DNA of 64,000 nt from Auriscalpium vulgare (lineage: Eukaryota; Basidiomycota; Agaricomycetes; Russulales; Auriscalpiaceae), in NCBI GenBank assembly GCA_019915015.1, contig JAHBBC010000020.1, forward strand, positions 372,001 to 436,000, written 5' to 3'. The translations under genes were made by a program, and so were the position numbers. The notes under the pieces were generated by a model. It was given only the letters and a program-made list of their open reading frames with translations. It ran no database searches and was not told the origin of the DNA. Positions 49,542 to 60,923 of this stretch are shown piece after piece (the stretch's first letter is position 1; each line of letters starts with the position of its first letter).

Positions 49542-49907
49542 ACGTTGGAGGAGGCTCGCAGACATCCAAGTTGTCTTTGACTCGGCCGAAGTCAAGTCGG
49601 AAGCTCCGGGCCGTGCTCCGGCGTGCCGTAAACACCTAGCTGGCTTGTCCGCTGCTGCGCTACATAGTTCAGACCACCTTTGACTCTCTTTGCTGTCGTG
49701 GCTTTGCCTTTCATTTTCACTGGTTGAAGCTATCCGGGAGGTAATTTCCACGGCCGTCCACGTCGCGCTGCACGCCGTCACACTCCAGTTTTCAACGTAT
49801 CCGGACATCTTCGAAGGCGACGCGGGGCCTGGAGTATTATCCCTATTTACTCAGGAATCCTCCAGAGACGCTACGTTAATGGAGAATACTGGACAGTCCC
49901 GGGCCAG
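49542..49907 (+). repeat. ~360-bp dispersed repeat, copy 2
   Basis: Second copy of the repeat at 41475-41835, same orientation. Its right end leads within 200 bp into the 1.1-kb repeat family. Confidence 0.85.
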
Positions 49908-50120
49908 TGTGGCGTCCGCGTCTCGCTCACTGTCATCGTCATCTCTTCGGCCCTGTCGGCCTCTGGTGCATTTTTGACGGTGACATCCTGCTGCTCACAT
50001 GAGCTCAGACTCCTCTTCTTCCATCTCAGGCTCTCTAGCGGCGCGTGCCTTCCAGCCTCTTCCAGCCTGAGATTTATCGTAGCATCACGCCTTGATCCGA
50101 ACATCTTGGAAGGCAACGCC

Positions 50121-51297
50121 GACGTCAACATGCGCGGTGAGTTTGGCCCTTCTTATTCCACGGCTTACGATGCTGACGACAGCACCTTCCCATTCTGACA
50201 CTCTCTACTGCACCAACTCAAGCGCAGTTGAGTTCATGCCGCTAGACAGGTACGCCATTCTCTCGAGCCTGCCCTGACGTCTTCAGACCGATTGGCCGAC
50301 TGGCAGGTATCTCAGAACCGCCTCCGAGTCCTCTCGAATCGAATGCCTGCTTTGTCAACGGGCGTACGGCATAGGCACCACGATACGGCCAGCGTCACCA
50401 CCCCAGCGCACAAGCCCGGCGATCTGCGCACGGACGTACGCCCGTCGACTCCTTGACATCCGACATGCGCGCTGTGCACCAAGGCACCGTTGAAGCGGCT
50501 GCGCACCGCGGACCCCCGCGCGTGGTACCGGCGCCGACGTTCCCGACCCGCGTTCACGCTGCCCCTTGGGCAAGGCAACTGCGGCGCCAGGCATCTTAGC
50601 AGCCCGGGCGGATGATGACATGGTACCGGCCGTCGTCTGTGTGCCGAACGACTTTCAGTATCATCCGAGTGGCAGCAAATTTTCCCCCGCCCGGAATTCA
50701 TGGAGCTACTGTCCAGCGTTTTGCCTTAGTGCGTTCTCTCCTGCTGTGCCCCTCCCCGCGCCGCGTGCTTACTCATCTCGGCGCAGCTGCAAGTGTACTG
50801 GCGAGGCACCTTCCGCCACCGCTGTCACTGGCACGATCCCCGCAGGGCAGATTGACGCACGCACGCCGCCCCACGCGTCGGCGGCGCACATCAAGCATCG
50901 AGCATCGCACAGACTCGCGTGCCTGCGTCATGGTCCCGGGCAGAGCTCGGTAAGTAGTGTTCTGTGGATCCAGCGCCGGCGCTGACAGGCCCCTTCGACA
51001 GTTCGCGGACCCACAGCCGCTCGACTCTTCCATTCCAAGTTGAAGCGCGGTCTCGATTCTGCCGGTCCGGACAGACGCAGACGCCCCGCAGATGCTGCTT
51101 CCATGCCAGTGCCGTGGCCTGTGCGCACCGACTTTCCATGCGCGACCGCCGCGCGGGCCATCACGCAACGCACCTGTCAGGTGTTGACCCGTTCCGCCGT
51201 GCTTCCTAGAATCCTCGAGGCTAGCATCACGCTTCAAGCGGTGCGTTAGGCTTGGGATTTGTGTCAGTGCATTGCGCGGTCTTCTGGTCGGCATGCC
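50121..51297 (+). repeat. ~1.1-kb repeat family, copy 1
   Basis: Matches 58847-59940 in inverted orientation along its whole length. Examples are ACGTCAACATGCGCGGTGA at the left end, the GGATCTGCGC-ACGTACGCCC block near 50420, CACTGGCACGATCCCCGCAG near 50828, and GCGCGGTCTTCTGG at the right end. The right terminus is degraded relative to copy 3. ORFs inside are GC-driven and not conserved in frame. Confidence 0.8.
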
Positions 51298-51299
51298 GT

Positions 51300-52189
51300 T
51301 TGTCTTCCCTGCAGAGGCGAGCGGGTGCTTCGACCAAAAGCGCTAGCGCGGACGCAGAATGATAGTTGCGCGTGCACGACGGCCTATTGTCACCACCGTA
51401 AGGCCCGCTGCGCCCTAGCTAAACCATTCTCATGAGTTGTTTTCAGGTGCATGTCTTTTCGTGTTTACACAATTTGCAACAAGTGGCCATGAATTCGAGG
51501 TCCTTGTGCGCCGCCCCTCTCCACCGAATATCAACTCAGTGTCCCACTGTATTTGCAATGGAGTACGTGTGCCCATCTCGCACGGGTGCTGAGGCTGATT
51601 TGCAGTGACTTCCTGGCAGGTGCTCGCCGTGGGGTCTCGGAGCCCGCACGCAGCGATCAGGACGTCGTGGCACACGCCCCATCCGATACGTCTCGCGAAG
51701 GACTATGCGGACGCCGGCGCAGTGCCCACGCGCATATGTGTGTATCACGATGTGATCAACAGACGCAGATCAGCGCGCTACACCGCGGCCGCCGACTCCC
51801 ACCGCCAGGCCGTCGATGTCTGTCGCACAACACATCGGTGCCATCCCTCCGTGCTCATGTTGGAATAAGGCGCGCGCGCAGGCCGCGCGAGAGTCGTTGC
51901 GGGCAACGAGGGCACGGGGCTCGCGCGCGGCCCTCTGGTGATCAAGATCCGCCATCATTCAGGCTTCGCAGGTTCGCCGCGGCGATGAATCGAGGTGCCT
52001 GGCTGAACTCGGGCTTCGACTTCGACATTAGGAGGTCCACGTGGATCAGGCGTCTGTGATGGACCGCCCGCGCGGCCTCGCCATGATATTATCCGACCGG
52101 TATGTCAATTTTTGGCGCAGCATATGGTGTGCTGTACTCACGGACTGCGAGTAGGTTGATGAGCCGCGGCGCCTGCATGATTCAAGTCA
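51300..52189. other. GC-rich spacer, no gene seen
   Basis: Short ORFs on both strands without family resemblance. It probably consists of older repeat sequence. Confidence 0.4.
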
Positions 52190-52930
52190 TCTCATACCTA
52201 GATATGATCTAATCTCTTGAAGCCCTTCCCCGCAGGCCCACCAACCTCAACGGGCCTACAGCATACAGGCACGGCCGCTGTTTTTGTCATCGCCCACTGC
52301 GGCCGACGTGCATGCCACGGCACTCTGCGCGTCCCGCCGGACGCGGACGTACGCCCATCGACTCCTTGACATCCGCCATCTGCGCTGCGCACCCAGGCAC
52401 CAGCGCGCCTGCTGTGCTGCGTGCCCTTTGGGATATTCCCGAGCTACGTGGACATGCACTATATACCATCGGCCTCGTCTATGCGCCGAACCGCGTCAAG
52501 CGGGCGTGCCACCGGGATCCATGGGCTGCTTACTTGCCGCCGCCGCGGCCGCCGCGCGCGGTGTGTTGTGTCGCGGCGCACGCTGCACAGCTCCAAGTCC
52601 GAATGTCGCTTTGCAGCGAGGCACAATTCCGCACGGGCCAGCGCGCCACCGCACGCACGTCGGCGGCGCACATCACGCGGCCGTCACACAGGCTCGCGCT
52701 CGCGTGCCTCCGCCACCAGTGCTCGGTAAGTCACCTTCAGCGATTCCACCACCGGCGCTCACAGCCCCGCCGTATGCAGGCGCGCGTTTCGTTTTTGTCT
52801 TCCATGGCGCGCTGTCTCGCCATGCCCTGGTGCGTGCGTGGTCTGGATCTGCGGGCTCCCGACGCGCCGCCCGATCCCGTGTCCAGTTCGGGTTCCATGC
52901 TGCTGTCCGCGCGTACGGGCCTGCCTTCCA
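52190..52930 (+). repeat. ~1.1-kb repeat family, copy 2 (partial, diverged)
   Basis: Shares with copies 1 and 3 the block around GACGTACGCCCATCGACTCC (near 52350) and the block GTCGGCGGCGCACATCACGC to CCAGTGCTCGGTAAGTCAC (52658-52735). More diverged than the other two, and both ends are unclear. Confidence 0.7.
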
Positions 52931-53012
52931 TGCCATGGCTACGACGCAGCCGGGCTTCCTAGTGCGTGCACGCATTTTCATCTCCATTTCCACTGTGCTT
53001 CCTGGCCTTGGA

Positions 53013-53100
53013 TATTAGAGGTTAGCGTCGTCGCTCTTCAAAGCTTCACTGGCGACACAAGTTTCAAGCTAGACCTGTATTGCGCCGTCGACCGCGGTGT
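53013..53100 (+). repeat. Short dispersed repeat shared with the right edge
   Basis: TTAGCGTCGTCGCTCTTCAA to about 53100 resembles 63870-63985 read on the minus strand (GCTAGCGTCGTCGCACTTCA...), at roughly 70% by eye. Confidence 0.55.
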
Positions 53101-54515
53101 CTGGGCATCCTTATACGCTTGCAGTGGCCAGATAACTATCACTGTGACGGCGGCCCGGCCCGGACCGCATCCGTCGCATAGCTGGAAGAATTGCGCGACA
53201 CGACCGGTGGCCGTCGATCCTTTACCACCGTGAGGCGTGCTGCACTTTGGGTGAACCAGTCTCTTGATGGGTCTGATTTGTTCCAGGTGCATACTCTAAT
53301 TCGCACCGCTGCTTTCGAATTTGCATTTGTTGGACCACTGGCCACGATACCGACAAACTCGTATTGGCTTCCTGAGGACCGCGCTGGGCGCCGACCGATT
53401 GCATGGTTTATTTCGTCTCGGTCACGCGAACAACACACCAAACCCTATTCACCGGTAGACCCGCTGCCCCCGGTACCTGCACTGTACGTATGGATCCGCC
53501 CAGTACCATTCAATATGATTATCCAATACCCCATACTCACGCACTCAATCGCCAGATCCGAATTGACCTGACTGCCGCGGCCGACGCGCCGAGCCGTTCG
53601 TGCTGCGCGCTAGCTTCGGGATGAACGACGCAACGTTCAGTGGCTATGCGGTCGCAACGTGTGGCGCGCGTGCGGTGGATCGAGGATCGACGCAGGCGCG
53701 CGTAAACTTACTTACTGGTGCTCGGTCCCGGTGGTCCGATCGCGGGATGTGATTCGACGAGACATGCACGGGGATTATTTGATGGCGTCGGCGGTGAGTT
53801 TGCGCTGGAGCGGGACACGGCTGCCCTTACACACTTCGGGGTCACAGATGCATGGGATTAAACGGACGGTGCGCGCTATCGGAACGATCAGCCTGAGAGT
53901 ACTAGTCCAACTGCGCCAGCTTTCGTAAACACCCCGACGGAACGCGCACCGGCCGTCTACACAGTCTGCGGGCCAGCGCCACCGCCGACACGGGAACGAA
54001 ATGAAATGCTTCTACGAATCTGTGCGCGCTGCATGGACACGACGCGCGTGTCAGGCTAGCGGGGCACCGACACAGCAAGAAGCAAAGGCGGCAGTCCGCC
54101 CGCGCCACGGGCGAACGCGCTGCGCCTACGCCTGCGACAACCGCGCACTCACGGCGCTGCTTCTGCGCTCGCTGCATCTAGTGCATCTGATGCAGCGCGA
54201 GCTCTGGCTGTTTCGCCGCGCACGGCCTGCATGCGCGCACGGAGAAGACGGCAGATGCAGCGGCGGGGGGGCTAGCATGACGGGGCAGCAGCGAAGGCCA
54301 GGCGCGGCGGGCTAGGACTTGGTCGCAGGCGGCAGCGGCGGGCGCGTGCCGCGTTGCCGCGCGCCGGCGCTGACGGGGCGTTGAAACACGGAAGCAGAAG
54401 CGCGTGCGTGCGCCGAGTCCCAATGCGTCACGCACGCGGGCCCCGGCGCCCGGCGCGCGGGGGACGCCCGTTATAAGCCTGCGCGGCGGGGACGCATACA
54501 ATTGCACACCCCGTC
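53101..54515. other. GC-rich spacer upstream of the MoCo-sulfurase-like gene
   Basis: No credible gene. The last ~60 bp (near 54470-54515) contain GGACGCCCGTTATAAGCCTG and lead to the ATG at 54516, so a TATA-like element (TTATAA) lies about 45 bp upstream of the start. Confidence 0.4.
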
Positions 54516-56769
54516 ATGGGCAACACCCTCAGCTCATCATCGTCCCCGCCGTCCGCCCAGCGCCGCCGCGCCCTCCGCCACGCCCGCTCCGCCCCGCTCG
54601 GCCTCAAGCGCTCCTTCGCCTCCGACAACACCGACTCGACCGCACACTCGGACGCCCACAACGCCGTCGTCGTCCTCACCGAGAAGCTCGCCGCCGCCCA
54701 CCACACCCACCGCCCCATCAACGTCGCCCTCGCCCACCACATCGCCCGCGTGCCCCCGCCGCCGCGCCCGCCGCCGCACCACCCTCACCACCACCACCAT
54801 GGCCACGAACACGAACTCGAACTCGACGCACCCCCGCCGCCGCCGCCCCCGCTCGCGCTCCCCCCGCCCACCGCCGGCCTGCTGCCCCCCGCCCACGGGC
54901 CCGCCCCCGCCCCCGCAGACGCCGCGTACGCCCGCTTCCTGCACGCGCACCCGCGCTACGCCGGGACGTGGCCGCTCGACGCGCTGCGCGCCGCCGAGTA
55001 CACGCGCGTGTGCCCCGGCGACGCGTACGTCGACTACATGGGCGGCGCGCTCTACCCCGCGTCGCTCGTCGCCGTGCACGCCGACTTCCTGCGCGCCGCC
55101 GTCCTCGGGAACACGCACTCCGAGTCCGCCAGGTGCGCTAGCATACACTCACCGCTTGCGCGCGCTGATGCCCGCGCACTGGCAGCTCGAAGCTCTCGGC
55201 GGCGCTCGCGGACGCCGCGCGCGCGGCGGTGCTCGCGTTCTTCAACGCGCCAGAGGGCTCCGCCGTCGTGTTCACCGCGAACGCGAGCGCCGCGCTCAAG
55301 CTCGTCGGCGAGGCGTTCCCCTTCACGCCGGGCGGCGCGCTCGTGCTCCCCGAGGACGCGCACAACTCCGTGCACGGGATCCGCGAGTTTGCGCGCGCAA
55401 AGGGCGCGGCGGTCGCGTATATGCCGGCGGGGCGCCGCGGCGGCGTGCGCGTGCGGGAGGCGAAGGTGCGTTGCGCCCTCAGTACTTGTTGGTGTCATCG
55501 AGCGTGCACAGCGGGATCGCTCAGCAGAGTGAAACTGGCTTTCTCAGCATCAGTATCGCGCGCTGTGGCTGGCGTCCTCGCCGTGTCTCATATGATGAAG
55601 CCATGGCTAACACGCTTCCCAGGCGCTCCTGCACGAACACCGGCCCGCGCCCGGCACCGCCGCGCTCTTCGCCTACACGGGCCTCTCCAACCTCACCAAC
55701 ACCAAACCGCCCCTCGCGCTGCTCGCGCACGCGGCCACCTTCGGCTACACCACGCTGCTCGACGCCGCCGCGCTCGCGCCCACCGCGCCGCTCGACCTCT
55801 CCGCGACGCGCGTCGACGCCGTCGCGCTGTCCTTCTACAAGATGTTCGGCTTCCCGACGGGCGTCGGCGCGCTCGTGCTCGCGCCGGGCGTCGGGGCGCG
55901 GCTCGTGGGCGGGCGCCCGTGGTTCGCGGGCGGCGGCGTCGACGTCGTGCAGGTGCCCGGACGCGTGGTGACGCGGGCGGCGCGCGTCGAGGAGGCGTTC
56001 GAGGACGGCACGATCAACTACGCGCTGCTGCCCGCGGTGACGACGGGCCTGCGCCTGCTCGGCGCGTACGTCGCGCTGCTCCCCGCGCGCGTGGGCGCGC
56101 TCGCCGCGGGCCTCGCGGGCGAGCTCGAGGGCGTGCGGTGGCCCGGCGGCGCGCCCGCGGTGCGCGTGCTGTCGCGCGTGCCCGGGCGCGTGGAGCAGGA
56201 CGAGGAGGAGCAGGGCGAGCAGGGCATGTGGGCGTCCGGCGCGGGCGGGACCGTGAGCTGCATCTTCCTCGACGTGAGCGCCCTCGCCTTCCCCTCCCGC
56301 CGGCGGATGACTGATGTTTATTGGGTGGATGCAGCCGCGCGGGACGCCGCTGGCGCTGTCGCTAGTGTGCGCGCACGCGGCGGAGCACGGCATCGCGCTG
56401 CGCACGGGCTGCATGTGCAACCCCGGCGGCGCGGCGGGCCTGCTCGGGCTCGCGCCGCTCATGGCCGCGCTGCGCGACGGCGACACGCTCGCGGACCTCG
56501 AGGCGCGCGCGGCGCGCGAGTGGGGCGCGCGGTGGGAGGGCGCGGGTGAAGGCGAGACCGGTGCGGGGGCGGGGCGGTGGGAGCTGGGCGTGGTGCGGAT
56601 GAGCTTCGGGCTGGGGAGCGCGTGGGCGGACGTGTGGCGCGTCGCGCAGTGGGTGCGCGGCGGCGTCGCGGAGGGCTGGGGCGTCGTGCCCGTGCCCGTG
56701 CCCGCGAGCGGCATCGAGGTGCAGGCGCGGAGTCGGCCGCGCCGTGGGGCTGTCGGGGAGGCGTTCTGA
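54516..56769 (+). CDS. MoCo-sulfurase-like PLP enzyme (cysteine desulfurase fold), 660 aa
   Basis: Four exons: 54516-55132, 55186-55465, 55623-56273, 56335-56769; 1983 nt in frame. The start is MGNTLSSSSSPPSAQRRRAL. Hallmarks: YVDYMGGALYPASLVAVHAD with NTHSESAS, where MoCo sulfurases have YLDHAGxTLY...NPHS; EDAHNSVHGIREFA; the PLP-lysine site VALSFYKMFGFPTGVGAL; and TGCMCNPGG, where the family has TGCFCNPG with the persulfide cysteine. Such enzymes take sulfur from cysteine, and true family members sulfurate the molybdenum cofactor of xanthine dehydrogenase and aldehyde oxidase. The C-terminal MOSC domain of full MoCo sulfurase is absent. An unusual His/Pro-rich insert (PHHPHHHHHGHEHELELD, then proline runs) precedes the enzyme core. 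Extreme GC content makes long false ORFs on the other strand. Confidence 0.88.
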
Positions 56770-58846
56770 CGGGCCGGGTGCGTGTGATGTATCGCGATTT
56801 GCATGTCGTTGTAGCCTTTAGTAGTTGTATGCCGTTGTTGCGCTTGTCTACTTATAAGTTACCATTCTTATTCGCTGCGTGGATCTCCGGGCCTGTCATC
56901 GTGCGCGGTGGGATGCGTTCAGGAGGGCGGCGTCCCCCAGTGTCGGGCGGTGACGTGGCTGCAGGTGCGGGGTGGGATTCGATAGCTGAAGCAGTCCTGT
57001 GTGCATCTGATCAACCGCGACCGCACGGCGAAGAAGTTGAGGAGACGGTCGAGGTTCACCGCGTGTGTATGTGATGCCGGAGTGCACGAACAGAACGACA
57101 GGCTTCTGTGGGAAGGCTCGGAGCGCGACTGATGAGGTGGCGATCAGGAGGGATAGGATCAGCTGCCCGCGCCCCGACTCGAGGCACCCGCGCGCTGCAG
57201 GGCCCAGGCCCGTCGGCGCCTGCCACTGCGAGCACGAGGCTCGCGGCGACGATCGTGTCCTAGGCGCGGGAGAACGACGTCGACGTCTCGCTCCCGCCGC
57301 CATCGCGCGGGCACCCTCAAGCAGGCGAGGCGCGCGGGGGGAGGGTGGACTTGTGATCCATCGGCCGATTTGTGCGCAGCGAAGCAAATATTCGAAGTGC
57401 GTTACAAAGCTGGCGAGAGACAGGCCCTCCGTGGCGGACGACGGGCGAGTGTGTGCGGCCGTGCACCCGTACGTCCTCGGGGCGCGGTGGGGCTAGCCGC
57501 TGCGCGCGATGGACAGAACGTCAGTATGCCTGCGCTGCGCGTCGAGGCTCCGAGCCCGCCCGAAGCAGCGTGTGCGTACACCGCATCGGGCGCCAGTGAG
57601 AACGCCCGCCAACACCCCGGCGCGCGCTCCGGTCCGGAGCGTGTCGGCTCCGCGCCGCCACGTTCGCTCGATCGAAGGCCGCCACGCGATCCATATCGAG
57701 AGCCCGCGCACAGAAGAGCCGCGCCACGCCGACAGAACGGGCGGCTCGTCGGATGTCCATCGCCCGGCGGTGCCGACCAGGCCTGGGGATGTGCGCGGGG
57801 CCGCCGTGGTCGCATGCGCGCATGGACGGCAGGAAGCGGGCACTCGCAGCGGCCGCGCGGGCCTGTGTTGGCGGACTGTACCGCAAGGCAGGAACGCGTC
57901 TCGCTGCGCTGTCGCGGGTACGTGCCTCGCGCGCCGCCTTCCGATTCGCTGCCGCCGGAGGATATGTTCGACGGTGCGCGCAGATTCGTGCGGGCGCGGA
58001 ACGCAGGTATTTGCCGTGCGGGGATAGGATAGGTGCCGTGGCGCGGATGACATGGGCGTAGGTCCGACGGCATGGCATGACAGGTCACCGGGGATGCCCA
58101 CAGTGCTGCAGTACTGGTGTCGCGTCTTGGGAGGGGCGGTGGCGGACTTGAGATGAGCTGAGATTGGATTTGGGGGCAGGCGGGAGACTCTTAGCGTGCT
58201 GCCGGTAAAGGAGATGCCCCTTGGTGATGGCGGTGCAGGACGTGTCGGGCGCGTGCCGTGCGCCCCTGGGTACTGCTTTCGGTGGGGGGCATCGGATGGA
58301 GGTGGGGATGCGCGATGCGCGTGCGCTATACGGCGACCGCGCCACTCCCAATATGACGGACGGAAGAGCGCCGTGCCCCTTGGGTCGGCCGCTGCGAGGA
58401 AGTCAACGCAAGCGCGGGGCGCTGGCAGCGGGATCAGAAGAGGTCGCAGACGCAGACGTCCGCTAGCCACGTCGATGCGGTGCGCGCAGACCTGGCACCA
58501 CAAGGCTCGGCCCGCCCTGGGGCACTGGCTGGAGTATCGGGCTGCGCGCAAGTGGGTCCGGGATGCAGATTGACCACGCGCCGACGCGAACGACGTGCAC
58601 ACCTGGAAGAAACACATGAGGAGAATGGTTTAGCGCGAAGGCGCAGCGAGACTTACAGTGGTGAGAATGAGCCGTCGCGCGCGCAAGCACTGTCCTTCCG
58701 GGACACTGACCACACTAGAGATTTTGCTCGAAGAACCCGCTCGCGGGCGACTCTCCGCTAATGGGCCCAACATACAACGGCAACCCTGCCTTCGTCGAGT
58801 TTCCCTGCGGCCGGCTGGCGTCGCTAATCTCGCCGGGAAGGCCAAC
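56770..58846. other. GC-rich spacer, no gene supported
   Basis: Long overlapping ORFs in all frames reflect high GC content; none shows a conserved motif, plausible intron chain or family likeness. The first ~100 bp are the 3' region of the PLP enzyme gene. Confidence 0.45.
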
Positions 58847-59940
58847 GTCAGCATGCGTGGTCGATCAGAAGACCGCGCAACGCACCGATGCAGATCCAAA
58901 GCCTAGCGTACCGCTTGAAGCGCGATGCTAGCGGTGGATGGACCGGGCCACGCCTGCGAGGTGCGTTGCGTGATGGCCCGCCAGCCGTCTCTCATCGCTA
59001 AATCGGTGCGCACAGTCAACGGCAGCATGGACGCAGAATCGGCGCGGCGTCCGCGTCTGTCCGGACCGGCAGACATAGAATCGCGACCGCGCGCCAGCTT
59101 GAATGGAAGAGACGACGAGCTGCTGTGAGCCCGCGGAACGTCGAAGGGGCCTGTCAGCGCAGGCTGGATCCCCAGAACACTACTTACCGAGCGCTGCCCG
59201 GGACCGGCGGCAGGGCGCGCGAGCCTGTGTCGCTGTAATGCTTGATGCTTGTGTGATGTGCGCCGCCGACGCGTGGGGCGGCGCGCGTGCGTTAATCTGC
59301 CCTGCGGGGATCGTGCCAGTGACAGCGGTGGCCTCGCCAGTCCGACTGCAGCTGCAGACCAATCAGCCCACGCGACCATTTTTGCCGCTGTTTGGCATAC
59401 AGACGGAGAACTGTTGGGGCACACAGCGCACTGTCTGCTCAATATTTTTGCTATAGGGCCTACCTGTCGCGGGCGCCATAGTTGCCCAAGGGGGACGGCA
59501 CACCAGCTCGCGAGGGTCCACGGCGCGCTTCGACATATCGTGCCTTCGCGCACAGCGCAGATGTCGGATGTCACGATGTCGATGGGCGTACGTCCCTGCG
59601 CAGATCGCCGGGCTTGTGCGCTGGGGTGGTTACACTGGCAATATCGTGGTGCCTATGGCGTGGGCCGTTAACGGAGCTGCTGGGAAGGGCATTCGAGCCG
59701 AGATGAGATGGGAACATGCTGAGGTGGATAGGTGCCTGGCCCGGGATGACACGCATGGAGACATCCGGCAGGCTCGAGCGCGCGGCGTGGCGTGGCGTTG
59801 CGTACCTGTCCGGCGGCATAAACTGCGCCAAAGCCTGTGTAGGAGAGGATTCTAGGAATTGGAAGGTGATGTCGTCAACATAGGGAAGGAAGCTGTGAAG
59901 ACTCAAGCCAACGAAGGATGTTCACCGCGCATGTTGACGT
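58847..59940 (-). repeat. ~1.1-kb repeat family, copy 3 (inverted), with TIR-like ends
   Basis: Best-preserved copy. The plus strand begins ACGTCAGCATGCGTGGTCGA (about 58846). The right end, read on the minus strand, begins ACGTCAACATGCGCGGTGAA (about 59940). The two match at 16 of the first 19 positions as terminal inverted repeats, and CCA flanks both ends as a possible 3-bp target duplication. The body matches copy 1 in opposite orientation. No transposase ORF is visible. Confidence 0.75.
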
Positions 59941-60923
59941 CCACTGTACACAACCTTCCAATATGTTCAGAGCAGGACATGATAAAAGCTCAGGCAGCTA
60001 GAGGACCTGAGATGGAAGAAGAGGCGTCGCGAGCACAGGAAGGTCAACGTCAAAACGCACCGGAGACAGAGGGCGGAGAAGATAGCGATGACTCTAGGCA
60101 AGACGTGGACGGCCATGGCATCGGACAGGTCTTCAAGAGGAAAGCCTTGATATCGTCACGTTACAGTAAGGAGATTCATGCGTAAACAGGATACTGCCAG
60201 GCCGCGTCCGAGTCGCCTTCGAAGATGTATGTATGCGGTGAGAATTGACTCAGTCTGACGTGCAGCGTGACGTGGGCCTCGTAAAGGTTACTTCCTGGAC
60301 AGCTTCAACAAGAGTGAACCGAAAGCAATTTGTGTTCAACAGCAGGGAGAGTCCGAGTGATAGGCTGCCAGTGGAGTGAGCGCATACTGCCTGCACTGCA
60401 CAGCCGGGTATTTCATCAGAAATACCGTGGAAATTATGGTAAAAGGATTCTACGTATATTATGTGAGAGGTATTTAAAGTATTGCATAAGAAACACTAAG
60501 GCAGACAAAGGCCCACAGCCGCGGGGTTAAGTATTTCTTTATGAATACTTTACAGTATTTCCAAGGTCTTTCTCGTCATATATACGTAGTCTTTCTACAG
60601 TTATTTCCACAATATTTCTTGGTGTGCCACTCGACCGCGCAGGCAGTGGCGGCGCTATAGGTGATGCATTATGTAATCCCGCGTTTGTGGGCAGGGCCGG
60701 CGTGAGCGCGCCGTAAGTCCTGGCCGCAGCAACGTCCCTTGAATGCCTTAACGGCTATCTTTTGATACCATGAGGTCAGGCTACGGAGACTACCTGAGGG
60801 CCAGTTCGCGCTGTACCGATCACACCGGAAACTGGATTACATAGAGTACACGTACGAGTACACAACAAATACGCAACAAGATCATGAATCGTAAGTATGA
60901 ATCGAAGAGCACCTAGGTGACTA
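59941..60923. other. Spacer, no gene supported
   Basis: A plus-strand ORF of 108 codons (59859-60185, acidic, ENGCSPRM-like low complexity) overlaps the repeat edge and is not convincing. An AT-richer patch lies near 60400-60620. Confidence 0.4.
60749..60787 (+). repeat. 39-bp dispersed motif, copy 3 (diverged)
   Basis: TAACGGCTATCTTTTGATAC onwards to CTACGGA differs from copy 1 at about five positions and shares GACTAC immediately downstream. Confidence 0.7.

Noticed and set aside
50312..52993. ORFs of 100-244 codons in the repeat block
   Set aside because: They lie in the 1.1-kb repeat family and their frames are not conserved between copies.
54428..56804. Long minus-strand ORFs (up to 427 codons) over the PLP-enzyme gene
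   Set aside because: Extreme GC content opens all frames; only the plus strand gives conserved desulfurase motifs and proper introns.
57370..58617. Long ORFs of 140-374 codons on both strands
   Set aside because: Arg/Ala/Pro-dominated, overlapping in several frames and without any motif; treated as GC-driven noise.
59859..60185. Acidic 108-codon plus-strand ORF
   Set aside because: It overlaps the repeat terminus, is low-complexity, and has no intron or family support.
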